Made by a program: the position numbers and the translations under genes. Below the pieces are notes generated by a model that worked only from the letters and a program-made list of their open reading frames with translations, did not search any database and was not told the origin of the DNA. 64,000 nucleotides of DNA from Debaryomyces hansenii CBS767 (lineage: Eukaryota > Ascomycota > Pichiomycetes > Serinales > Debaryomycetaceae): positions 62,001 to 126,000 of the forward strand of contig NC_006049.2 of NCBI RefSeq assembly GCF_000006445.2. Reading direction: 5' to 3'. This document shows, piece by piece, positions 38,383-47,928 of this stretch; positions within the stretch are counted from its first letter, which is position 1; the number at the start of each line of letters is the position of its first letter.

Positions 38383-41300
38383 CTAGAATAAAGACAAAAA
38401 GGTAAATATGAGTGGTACTATTGCATTGAAAGTAGATATTGGTTTTCCACTCCAAGCCAAACCCTCATAGCTTGATTCGATTGCAATAGACGAAGGGAGA
38501 GAGTAAGAGTTAAGAGTTGATGAAGGCAATATGAAGGAGGAGGTTGAGGTCACAACTGTAGATAATACTGTAGTTGAACAGTGTTGTTGGTCAGCACATG
38601 ATGTGGAAGTAATTTCTTTCGTCAATGTAATCGTGATATCTTTGGTGTTAGTACTGGATGTTGATACTGATCCTATATGATCTTCGGTTTCTGATTCGGT
38701 ATCAGAAGAAATTGAAGTTTCTTGAACTGAAGTGTATTCAACAGAAGATAATTGGGGACTAGTAGTAATAGTTTCGGAAGCTTCATAACTTGAGTGAGGT
38801 TTTGGAGTCTCAGATATAGATTCAGTATAGAATGACGATTCAGTAGAGGACTGATCCCAGCTCGATTCTACTGTTGACAGTTCCGCATTGGATTCCGTAG
38901 TCAAGGGACAGTATGTTGTATAGCTGGTGGTTCCCGATTTGTTAGTGGTAGTTACAATAGTGATACCGGTCTCAATTTCTGAGGTAGTACATTCATTTTC
39001 GTCGCAAGATGTCATTGTTATAGTAGATGTTGTAGGTACGTGAATAGTGGTACTCGCTGGTGTCAGGCTCGAGGGAATTGTTATACTAGTGCTTTTAATA
39101 CTAGATGACCTATCCTTAGTTTTGGAGGGTTTTGATGAGGTCAACGAAGACTTGGAGCTTTCAGTGGTTTCAGTAGATTTTGAAAGTGTGGTGCTATAGC
39201 TTTCCGAAGAAAGATAGGAACTTGTGATGATTGAATCACTTGAATGTTTCGTCGAAGCAACACTTGGGGATTCAGACAGCGAAATAAGATCCACAGAAGA
39301 GGAAGGTGTCGTAACAGGTACAACTTCTGTGGTTGGGCAATAAGTCGTATACGTAGTAACCTGTGTTTCGTCAGTTTTTGTAACTATAGTAATTCCGGTT
39401 GGTACAGTTGAGGTGTGACAGGAATCTCCGTCGCAGGAAGTTATAGTAATTGTTGATGTTGTAGGAGCATAGATCGTTGTATAATCGGTGGACTCTGTTG
39501 AAGTAACAGAAGTATCTTTGACGCTCGAACTAGATTTGGGTTTCAGTGAGACACTTGATGAAGACTTCAGTTTTTCTTCGGAACTAGATTTGTAACTAGA
39601 GACAAATGTACTTGAACTATGATGAATCTTAGACGAACTGGTTTGTCTAGTCATATGTGATGATTCTATCGAAGAAATTTTGGAGGATGTCAGCACGCGA
39701 GAAGATGATAGGAATTTGCTTGATGACTTTGCTTCAGAAGAAGATATTTCTATAGAAGACGACAGTGCTTTGGAAGATGATACTTCAGGTGACGAAGAAG
39801 TGGGAGTAATTGGTACAACTTCTGTTGTTGGACAGTACGTAGTATACGTAGTAACTTGTGTTTCGTCAGTAACAGTAACTATGGTAATTCCAGTTGGTAC
39901 AGTAGATGTGTGACAGGAACCCCCATCACAGGAAGTTATGGTAATAGTTGATGTTGTAGGAGCATAAATCGTAGTGTATTCCGTAGATTCTGATGTTGAG
40001 GTAACAGAAGTATCCTTTATACTCGAACTTGACTCGATTTTCAGTGAGAAACTTGATGAAGATCTCATACTTTCTTCGGAACTAGATTTGGCTGGCGTAG
40101 AAATGCTTGATATTTGATCAGATGTAGATGCACTCTTATGCTCAGTAGTAGAAGAAGGCTGTACAGACGATACTTTCGATGACACTGCTTCAGAAGACGA
40201 CTTGGAAGATGAAGATGTCGGTTCTTGGGAAGACGAAAATATTTTGCTTGATGGCTTTGCTTCAGAAGAAGATTTTTCTATAGAAGACGACAGTGCTTTG
40301 GAAGATGATACTTCAGGTGACGAAGAAGTGGGAGTAATTGGTACAACTTCTGTTGTTGGACAGTACGTAGTATACGTAGTAACTTGTGTTTCGTCAGTAA
40401 CAGTAACTATGGTAATTCCAGTTGGTACAGTAGATGTGTGACAGGAACCTCCATCACAGGAAGTTATGGTAATAGTTGATGTTGTAGGGGCATAAATCGT
40501 AGTGTATTCCGTAGATTCTGATGTTGAGGTAACAGAAGTATCCTTTATACTCGAACTTGACTCGATTTCCAGTGAGACACTTGATGACAATTTCAGACTT
40601 TCTTCAGAACTTGACTTGATACTTGAACTAGGATGGGTGGAACTAGATTGTACAGACGACACTTTAGACGAAACCACTTTGGAATATGTCAATATCTCGG
40701 AAGACGACGAAGATTGAAGGGACGACAGTGTTGCGCTGGATGAAAATTGTTCCTTAGAGGACAGTTTTCCAGGAGACGACAGTGCTTTGGAAGATGGTAC
40801 TTCAGGTGACGAAGAAGTGGGAGTAATTGGTACAACTTCTGTTGTTGGACAGTACGTAGTATACGTAGTAACTTGTGTTTCGTCAGTAACAGTAACTATG
40901 GTAATTCCAGTTGGTACAGTAGATGTGTGACAGGAACCCCCATCACAGGAAGTTATGGTAATAGTTGATGTTGTAGGGGCATAAATCGTAGTGTATTCCG
41001 TAGATTCTGATGTTGAGGTAACAGAAGTATCCTTTATACTCGAACTTGACTCGATTTCCAGTGAGACACTTGATGACAATTTCAGACTTTCTTCAGAACT
41101 TGACTTGATACTTGAACTAGGATGGGTGGAACTAGATTGTACAGACGACACTTTAGACGAAACCACTTTGGAATATGTCAATATCTCGGAAGACGACGAA
41201 GATTGAAGGGACGACAGTGTTGCGCTGGATGAAAATTGTTCCTTAGAGGACAGTTTTCCAGGAGACGACAGTGCTTTGGAAGATGGTACTTCAGGTGACG

Positions 41301-42609
41301 AAGAAGTGGGAGTAATTGGTACAACTTCTGTTGTTGGACAGTACGTAGTATACGTAGTAACTTGTGTTTCGTCAGTAACAGTAACTATGGTAATTCCAGT
41401 TGGTACAGTAGATGTGTGACAGGAACCTCCATCACAGGAAGTTATGGTAATAGTTGATGTTGTAGGGGCATAAATCGTAGTGTATTCCGTAGATTCTGAT
41501 GTTGAGGTAACAGAAGTATCCTTTATACTCGAACTTGACTCGATTTCCAGTGAGACACTTGATGACAATTTCAGACTTTCTTCAGAACTTGACTTGATAC
41601 TTGAACTAGGATGGGTGGAACTAGATTGTACAGACGACACTTTAGACGAAACCACTTTGGAATATGTCAATATCTCGGAAGACGACGAAGATTGAAGGGA
41701 CGACAGTGTTGCGCTGGATGAAAATTGTTCCTTAGAGGACAGTTTTCCAGGAGACGACAGTGCTTTGGAAGATGGTACTTCAGGTGACGAAGAAGTGGGA
41801 GTAATTGGTACAACTTCTGTTGTTGGACAGTACGTAGTATACGTAGTAACTTGTGTTTCGTCAGTAACAGTAACTATGGTAATTCCAGTTGGTACAGTAG
41901 ATGTGTGACAGGAACCCCCATCACAGGAAGTTATGGTAATAGTTGATGTTGTAGGAGCATAAATCGTAGTGTATTCCGTAGATTCTGATGTTGAGGTAAC
42001 AGAAGTATCCTTTATACTCGAACTTGACTCGATTTTCAGTGAAACACTAGGTATTGAACTCAGCAATGATACCTCTTCAGAAATGGTTGAGCTCACAGAT
42101 ACAGAACCTATAATTTCAGAAGGTGCTGAACTTGACGTAGATTCGGCACAAGTGTGGCAAGAAGTAGGAGTGTCACATTCGTCCTCGTCTTCATCATCTG
42201 AATCTTCATTTTCACAATCGTCCGAAGTTGGTTGAGGATTATCTGTATCAATTGGCACGGTAGAAGTTGTTACTTGACCAGCTGAATCAGTTTTTTCTAT
42301 AACCTGGTGTTCGGTCGATAATGGACAATATGTGGTGAAAACTGTCGATACTCCCAGCGTAATTGTAGTCACAACGGTAATTCCCGTTTCATGACTCTTG
42401 GTAGCGCAAGAGTTTTCAGAACACGATGTAATAACCACCGTACTAGTCTCCGGGGCATAACAGGTAGTATAATATGTTGAAGTTCCGCCATAATCCCCTT
42501 CACCACCTCCACTTTCCTCGATATCAGCACTCAGCGAGAGATTATGCTTGGAAGATGCACCACTTGCGAATGCTAAGCAAATTAAAACGATTGTATATAT
42601 AAACTTCAT
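38383..42609 (-). CDS. Flocculin-like GPI-anchored adhesin with tandem repeats
   Basis: A 1408-residue Ser/Thr-rich cell-wall protein. It has a signal peptide (residues 1-~20, MKFIYTIVLICLAFASGASS) and a C-terminal hydrophobic GPI signal (FNAIVPLIFTFLSLF). Eight flocculin type-3 repeats are seen, each about 60 residues with a TTSTITITSCDGGSCHTSTV core, ending TTYTTYCP, with conserved cysteine pairs. The repeats are joined by Ser-rich linkers. The first and last copies are the most diverged. No N-terminal PA14/lectin or Als domain is visible, so ligand binding, if any, may lie in the repeats. Such proteins mediate adhesion or flocculation. The repeats invite copy-number variation between strains. 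Confidence 0.88.
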   Translation of the reverse strand: MKFIYTIVLICLAFASGASSKHNLSLSADIEESGGGEGDYGGTSTYYTTCYAPETSTVVITSCSENSCATKSHETGITVVTTITLGVSTVFTTYCPLSTEHQVIEKTDSAGQVTTSTVPIDTDNPQPTSDDCENEDSDDEDEDECDTPTSCHTCAESTSSSAPSEIIGSVSVSSTISEEVSLLSSIPSVSLKIESSSSIKDTSVTSTSESTEYTTIYAPTTSTITITSCDGGSCHTSTVPTGITIVTVTDETQVTTYTTYCPTTEVVPITPTSSSPEVPSSKALSSPGKLSSKEQFSSSATLSSLQSSSSSEILTYSKVVSSKVSSVQSSSTHPSSSIKSSSEESLKLSSSVSLEIESSSSIKDTSVTSTSESTEYTTIYAPTTSTITITSCDGGSCHTSTVPTGITIVTVTDETQVTTYTTYCPTTEVVPITPTSSSPEVPSSKALSSPGKLSSKEQFSSSATLSSLQSSSSSEILTYSKVVSSKVSSVQSSSTHPSSSIKSSSEESLKLSSSVSLEIESSSSIKDTSVTSTSESTEYTTIYAPTTSTITITSCDGGSCHTSTVPTGITIVTVTDETQVTTYTTYCPTTEVVPITPTSSSPEVPSSKALSSPGKLSSKEQFSSSATLSSLQSSSSSEILTYSKVVSSKVSSVQSSSTHPSSSIKSSSEESLKLSSSVSLEIESSSSIKDTSVTSTSESTEYTTIYAPTTSTITITSCDGGSCHTSTVPTGITIVTVTDETQVTTYTTYCPTTEVVPITPTSSSPEVSSSKALSSSIEKSSSEAKPSSKIFSSSQEPTSSSSKSSSEAVSSKVSSVQPSSTTEHKSASTSDQISSISTPAKSSSEESMRSSSSFSLKIESSSSIKDTSVTSTSESTEYTTIYAPTTSTITITSCDGGSCHTSTVPTGITIVTVTDETQVTTYTTYCPTTEVVPITPTSSSPEVSSSKALSSSIEISSSEAKSSSKFLSSSRVLTSSKISSIESSHMTRQTSSSKIHHSSSTFVSSYKSSSEEKLKSSSSVSLKPKSSSSVKDTSVTSTESTDYTTIYAPTTSTITITSCDGDSCHTSTVPTGITIVTKTDETQVTTYTTYCPTTEVVPVTTPSSSVDLISLSESPSVASTKHSSDSIITSSYLSSESYSTTLSKSTETTESSKSSLTSSKPSKTKDRSSSIKSTSITIPSSLTPASTTIHVPTTSTITMTSCDENECTTSEIETGITIVTTTNKSGTTSYTTYCPLTTESNAELSTVESSWDQSSTESSFYTESISETPKPHSSYEASETITTSPQLSSVEYTSVQETSISSDTESETEDHIGSVSTSSTNTKDITITLTKEITSTSCADQQHCSTTVLSTVVTSTSSFILPSSTLNSYSLPSSIAIESSYEGLAWSGKPISTFNAIVPLIFTFLSLF
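40286..42045. repeat. Near-identical 489-nt tandem repeats within the adhesin gene
   Basis: Matching positions recur every 489 nt exactly (for example 40502, 40991, 41480, 41969), which equals 163 codons. About 3.6 copies differ at only a handful of sites; one alternates cctcc/ccccc between successive copies. Recent amplification or gene conversion is implied. Confidence 0.95.
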
Positions 42610-43566
42610 TTGAGTGTAAATTATTACTTCTCTTCATCATTTTTTTCAAAGAGTGGATAATTGTCCCATATAAATACGTTTCATCAAAGCTGCTCGACTG
42701 GCTACACTTGCACACATTAATCGAATATTTCCCTTTTTGAATACGTTACTTCTTCTAATCTATTTTCAAACATCCCGTTTGGTTTCTCAATAGGTACACT
42801 ACAATGTGAGTTATTTTTGGCTGACTCCTAGTAGAAAGCTTACCTCTATGATAAAACAATTTTGAAACAAAGCGACGATTTTGCAGCAATTCGCAGTGTT
42901 CCAGCCATCAAATTAAAGTTCTAGTCTGCATCAGAAAAGTCAATTTCGCGTTTCAACACAATTCAAAAATTAACCTCTTCTAGACCCTTAAAAGGATTCA
43001 GGGTTAACAAGCAAGATATGGTTCATGAGCCGTTTCGAGATAGAAAAATATCTTCGACAATGATATATTCATGTGTCTAGATTCAAGATAGTTCATGTGA
43101 GAAATTTACAACTTCAGAGAGAAGGTTACAGGTATTAGTGTAATCGAATAATGGTGGGTGCAATGATTGTCGCCTAATAACTTTTTATCACCTTCAAATA
43201 TTAGTGCAGCCAAAGGTGGTAATAATGGCAACCATAACAATAATGGTAACAATAATCCATTAGCTTCGGCGGTTGATTCAGGTCCCGGTTCTATTTCTTC
43301 TTTATTGTTACGTCAACGTGCTTATCAGGAAAATATCTAAGGATTAGAATATGTCTACTAAACGACGGTACACCCATGAACTATGCAAAGATATACGCTA
43401 CAATAAATCGAAAGTAATTACAAATATGTATATGAGAGGAGAGAACATACTTCCAATCATTTAATAAAATGAGGAAGGGATATCATTATTGAAACAGATG
43501 TAATGAATAAAGCGTACGAAAATTGGTAAATTCGAAATCCAGTGATTGACTGTGATGGTTGATAAT
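42610..43566. other. 957-bp intergenic region upstream of the adhesin
   Basis: It contains the adhesin promoter and the plus-strand exon-like stretch at 43205-43340. No complete gene is supported. A GTGAGT donor-like word sits at 42806-42811. Confidence 0.5.
43205..43340 (+). pseudogene. Orphan terminal exon-like stretch (exon or gene relic)
   Basis: A 44-codon frame, rich in Asn/Gly then ending SISSLLLRQRAYQENI, is preceded by a convincing yeast 3' splice context. That context is CTAATAAC at 43174-43181, a pyrimidine-rich tract, and TTAG at 43201-43204. The frame has no ATG of its own. I found no good 5' exon upstream, so this is either the last exon of a spliced gene whose first exon is tiny, or a decayed gene fragment. 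No family recognised. Confidence 0.35.
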
Positions 43567-44400
43567 CTAGATAACAGATAATAGAACAGCTAAAATAGCA
43601 TATAAAATAGCAGCAGATGATGGGTCTCCGCGAAGAGCTGCTGCTTGGAAAGTTTCGATAGCTGGAGGACGTGCAACAGCAGATGAAGTTGTATGAGGAG
43701 GAGCAGAAGTGACCATTGTAGTTGGCTCACTTGGAGCATGATAGGTATTGGTTGGTTTTTGGTGGGCCGCTTTGATGGTCTTGGTGTATTCTGGAGGCGA
43801 ATTGGTTGGTACTTCAGTTGGTTTTTCAATTGGCTTCTCAGTTGATTTAAGAGGATGCAGTGAAGTTGCAGATGGTTGGTTATTGGTTGGGGGTGTTTCA
43901 TCACAAGAAGATGTTGGAGGTGGTTCTTCACAAGATGAAGTAGGTGGAGGTGGTTCTTCGCAGAATGAAGACGTTGGAGGTGTTTCTTCACAAGATGAAG
44001 TTGGAGGTGGTGGTTCTTCGCAGGATGAAGACGTTGGAGGTATTTCTTCACAAGATGAAGTAGGTGGAGGTATTTCCTCAGAAGATGAAGTTGGTGGTGG
44101 TTCTTCGCAGGACGAAGACGTTGGAGGTGTTTCTTCACAAGAAGACGTTGGAGTTGTTTCCTCACAAGATGAAGTTGGGGGTGGTTCTTCGCAGGACGAA
44201 GTTGGGGGTGGTTCTTCACAAGATGAAGTTGGGAGATGCTTTCCACCTATATTTGCTTCAATAGAAGTACTTACTAATGCCTGAATAGTTCCTTGTGGTG
44301 GGTTGGAACCCGCATCTTGACTATTTCCTGCGATGTCCTCAGATGCCGCAGTAGCGAAGGATGCTGCACTTAGCAAAATAACGATGTTTTGATACTTCAT
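43567..44400 (-). CDS. GPI-anchored protein with PTSSCEE cysteine repeats
   Basis: A 277-residue protein with a signal peptide (MKYQNIVILLSAASFATAA) and a C-terminal GPI signal (AILYAILAVLLSVI). Residues ~56-175 hold twelve PTSSCEEP-like units, eleven of them with a Cys; one unit reads SSSEE and lacks it. A Pro/Thr-rich stalk follows. The regular Cys-Glu-Glu spacing could form intermolecular disulfides in the wall or bind metal; neither is shown. Other frames across the repeat are open only because of its periodicity. Not assigned to a family. It neighbours the adhesin gene on the same strand. Confidence 0.8.
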   Translation of the reverse strand: MKYQNIVILLSAASFATAASEDIAGNSQDAGSNPPQGTIQALVSTSIEANIGGKHLPTSSCEEPPPTSSCEEPPPTSSCEETTPTSSCEETPPTSSSCEEPPPTSSSEEIPPPTSSCEEIPPTSSSCEEPPPPTSSCEETPPTSSFCEEPPPPTSSCEEPPPTSSCDETPPTNNQPSATSLHPLKSTEKPIEKPTEVPTNSPPEYTKTIKAAHQKPTNTYHAPSEPTTMVTSAPPHTTSSAVARPPAIETFQAAALRGDPSSAAILYAILAVLLSVI

Positions 44401-45888
44401 GTTGTTTTTGCAACTTATGTTAAATATATCTAACTGACAGGACCTTGACCCTCATTTTATACCTTGGATTGTTTCTTCCATTTATAGAAAATCTCGTATC
44501 GTCCCATTATTTTTAAGACCTACAGGAAATACTTTCTTTACTATTAAAAATACCTAAAATTATACCCCAACATATGGGATTATTGCATCCCTGTTATTAA
44601 TAGTTTCTAATCATATATTAACTTCAAAATGTCAGTAACTGCAAATATTTCAAAAATATTGCGACCATGTTCGTTTTGGAAATTTATTACCCCAATGTAG
44701 CTTTACCAGAGTATACAAGGGTCTATAAAGACGCTAAATTACGGATATTATTTTTTAGACGGAATAAGCTCATTTACCTACAAATAGACTAAAAATGTAA
44801 ACGAGGTCTTCCCAACCGTGAACTTAGTCCTTTCTCAGTCATAAGAAAATATATTAAGGCTTTTCTAAATATAGCCTAAGAATTTTTCATTAGTTTATAG
44901 ACACTTTTAGGTTTAGATTAGATACTCACCAATTATGAATGACTAAAGATCTAAAACTATATGGATCGCCTATCATAAATTGACTTTCGTTTTGATTGAG
45001 ATTAGAACGGCTATTGTATACCAGCATGAATACGATTTGCGAGTAATTTAGATCACTATTGTCTACCTATCGGTCCAGAACTGATAAGATTATATTCAAT
45101 TACATTATATCTACTTTATGTTAGAATGATAATTTACTTAGACAGAATATGGTATATTTTGACAATACAAAATGCTTTAGACCTATAACATTTAATTATT
45201 TTACGCAAATACAAAATGATGACTATATAAAAAAGCTATCATTATTAAACCGGCTTTGTATATTTAGAGTTTATTCCAGAAGGTGAGATTTATTTGGCAT
45301 ATTTACAATGTAATTTGATTTTAGGTCATTATTAATTAACAATTTCAATATATGTTATGCACTTGCCTTTTGGAGAATTATAGTTCATATTTATGACGAA
45401 GAAATTCTGATCTTCATAAGCTACTTTAAATTATCCAAGAGGTGAGCTATCGATAAAGTTTGAAAACTCGTTATATCTATCTTTACCAAAGTTGCAAAAT
45501 CAAATTGTTCGATTCAATGGTAAATGTTAATATATATTAAAGTATTAGGAAAATAATACAAGTAAAGAGCACGATTAGCTATAAAGAATCAAAACCTAGA
45601 TTATAAAGATAAGGACTCTCATTTAGACGAAGAATAATTAATCACAACCAAATATATTCTATTAACTACAATGGGTCATCCGATATAATTACAATACTCA
45701 GCAATTAAGAGCTTTCGTGTACATATAAATATATCATATATAATTTACACTGAAGATCTTGTTGAGATGACTCTAACCTTGCCAGTTCAAATGATTAAGC
45801 CTACCTCAAAAATGAGGCCAAATTAATTATTAATATCATAGATATGACAATATATACGATACACCCAATGTTGGTATCTACGTTTATA
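44401..45888. other. 1.49-kb gene-free AT-rich region
   Basis: No reading frame with coding character, tRNA, transposon or obvious repeat is seen on either strand. It is strongly AT-rich with many stop codons in all frames. It is the promoter side of the PTSSCEE gene and the 3' side of OXR1. A decayed gene or a non-coding transcript is possible. Confidence 0.5.
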
Positions 45889-46860
45889 TTATTCAAGAGT
45901 ACCAACCCTCCATAATTCTAGACCCATTATTTTGAATTTTCCAATTTTTGCATCACCACTATTGCTATTTAATATTTCGTTTCCAAAAGTATCGCATGAA
46001 TAGCTAACACCGTTATATAGTGACCTATCTATCCACAATCCATTTTGACCTTTTGAAGATCCTATGGCTATGAAGTCATGGTTAGAATATATTATATTGT
46101 CATTGATACCAGTATACATGAATGCCTTAAATCTGATTTGGGGTGTAGCCAAATGAGATGATATATCTTCTTCGCTATTCGAATTGGATGGTGACGGTGT
46201 GAAAAGTTCAGACTTCCACAAGAAGCATTCCCCATTGCCGTAATATCGTTTCTGATCCATTGGTCTTAAATGCTCATTCACAAAACAGCCGAATTTCGAA
46301 TTGTTTTCGTCCTTTATTATTAAAACATATCCTTGAGGTCTTCTTCTTTCACGCATAGAATTGACGTTACCTGACATCATCGAGCTGATAACAGAATCGC
46401 CATATCCAACTTCGGGTTTATTCTTGCGAAGCTGCAGCAATTGGTAATCAGGGTTACTTCTTTGATATAATGTGTTGAGTGACACCCCATGCTGTTCTAG
46501 TGAATAAACCAAGTCCCACTCATCAAATAACTGAAGTCTTGCTGGAAGTAAATTTCTTATATTACTAGCTAATTCGTCATCCAACAATCTGCGTTTTGTA
46601 GATGATTTGTAACCCTTTAAACTCAATTGTGACAATGGAGGTAATGAACTCTCCCTTACTCCTTTGCTTTGCTCATTCTCCATAGGACCATCTTTTTTCT
46701 TATCAGATTCAGAATATTCCATAGATGATGGAGACGTTTGTCTTCTCATAAGTCTATCAAGAAATGTAGGTCTTCTGTTAATGGGGGGCTGGACCTCTGT
46801 TTCGTCAGCTGGGGTATCCACAAGTGATGAGCTACTTGCATTTGTCTTATCTGTCACCAT
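45889..46860 (-). CDS. OXR1: Oxidation-resistance protein, TLDc domain
   Basis: From the ATG at 46860 ([10 protein letters not shown]) the protein has 323 residues; an upstream in-frame extension lacks conservation signs. The TLDc domain covers about residues 120-323: [76 protein letters not shown] and [11 protein letters not shown], the invariant end. OXR1 protects against oxidative damage; yeast Oxr1 also promotes V-ATPase disassembly. The N-terminus is disordered, with a basic [12 protein letters not shown] segment. Confidence 0.93.
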   Translation of the reverse strand: MVTDKTNASSSSLVDTPADETEVQPPINRRPTFLDRLMRRQTSPSSMEYSESDKKKDGPMENEQSKGVRESSLPPLSQLSLKGYKSSTKRRLLDDELASNIRNLLPARLQLFDEWDLVYSLEQHGVSLNTLYQRSNPDYQLLQLRKNKPEVGYGDSVISSMMSGNVNSMRERRRPQGYVLIIKDENNSKFGCFVNEHLRPMDQKRYYGNGECFLWKSELFTPSPSNSNSEEDISSHLATPQIRFKAFMYTGINDNIIYSNHDFIAIGSSKGQNGLWIDRSLYNGVSYSCDTFGNEILNSNSGDAKIGKFKIMGLELWRVGTLE

Positions 46861-47072
46861 CTTTTTTTTTACATACGATCGATTTGTTCTGGTATAAATA
46901 CTATAAATATCAGGTTTTAACTGACAATTGGTCTTTATTATGGTATATACGACGAAAAAGGATATTTTATATCTTATAGTTAAGAAACTGTTTAACAAGT
47001 CGCTTTTCATTTGAGATTGCGCACGCTCATACACATATATTGCATCACTACAGTTAATGGAGTAATAGCTCC

Positions 47073-47771
47073 TTATTGTTTATGAAAGCGAATAAGACCA
47101 GTAAGAAACTCTACTCCTACTTTAACGCTGTCAATAAACTGAACATTTTGGAAACTACCTCCTAATTTTTCGTCTAACCCAGCCATGCCAGCACAACCTA
47201 ATAATACACAATTGATGTTATCGTGGGCGTATTCTTTGTTTAAAATATCTGAAACTCTAGTAGAGATCTTGGAATATTCATCAGGATCACTTAAACTAAG
47301 CACACTTACGTCAAGCCCCTTTGTCTTTTGAAATTTCTTACTTGGAAACTCGCTAGCACCAACAAAGTCAGTAATTGCTTTGTCTAATAACGGCTCCCAT
47401 TCATTCACACTTGTCAATATGAACAGCTTGGTTACGGAGGGATTCAGCAAAGCATAGAGTAGAGTGGCCTGCATTATTCCTAGAATTGGTTGATCTGTAT
47501 GCTTCCCAAGCGAGTGGATCAAAGGGTGGTCCGAGTAACAGCAAACCAAAAATCCATCATATTTATCAATGATTCCTTTTTTTAGCAAGTCTGGGAGTAC
47601 AGCCTTTTCGGACAATACCGACGTTTCATTTCCGTTGATCTCTTTGGGAGCTTCGGGAGGCCCAGTATAAAATTCAAATTCAACTTGCGGAGGCTGGACA
47701 AGGATGTCCTTTAAATTATTTGTAACATTAACTGACGAGTTAGGATTTATGATGAGGATTGAGTACGCCAT
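47073..47771 (-). CDS. DCG1: Asp/Glu/hydantoin racemase family protein (Dcg1-like)
   Basis: From the ATG at 47771 ([20 protein letters not shown]) the protein has 232 residues. It has the NPNSS phosphate-like loop, a first catalytic Cys in the [14 protein letters not shown] segment and a second in [16 protein letters not shown]. This is the two-Cys racemase arrangement of HyuE-like proteins. Saccharomyces Dcg1, of similar length, is controlled by nitrogen catabolite repression and linked to allantoin use; its substrate is not settled. The orthology is likely, not proven. Confidence 0.8.
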   Translation of the reverse strand: MAYSILIINPNSSVNVTNNLKDILVQPPQVEFEFYTGPPEAPKEINGNETSVLSEKAVLPDLLKKGIIDKYDGFLVCCYSDHPLIHSLGKHTDQPILGIMQATLLYALLNPSVTKLFILTSVNEWEPLLDKAITDFVGASEFPSKKFQKTKGLDVSVLSLSDPDEYSKISTRVSDILNKEYAHDNINCVLLGCAGMAGLDEKLGGSFQNVQFIDSVKVGVEFLTGLIRFHKQ

Positions 47772-47928
47772 CTGAACTGTAATCTTTGAAGTATGTGCCA
47801 ACGTATTAAGAGAATAATGCTCCTTGAAGTTATCTATGTCCTAGTTGAAGTATTTATATGCGCGACTTTCATATCATTAAAACGATAGATCAACCTATTT
47901 AAATACGCCTTATAAACCGTCATATAAC

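Noticed and set aside
39680..42235. Series of plus-strand open frames of 71-88 codons inside the adhesin gene
   Set aside because: They recur every 489 nt as mirror images of the tandem repeat and have no independent features.
43590..44284. Alternative frames on both strands over the PTSSCEE gene
   Set aside because: Repetitive shadow frames; only the 43567-44400 frame has a signal peptide and GPI tail.
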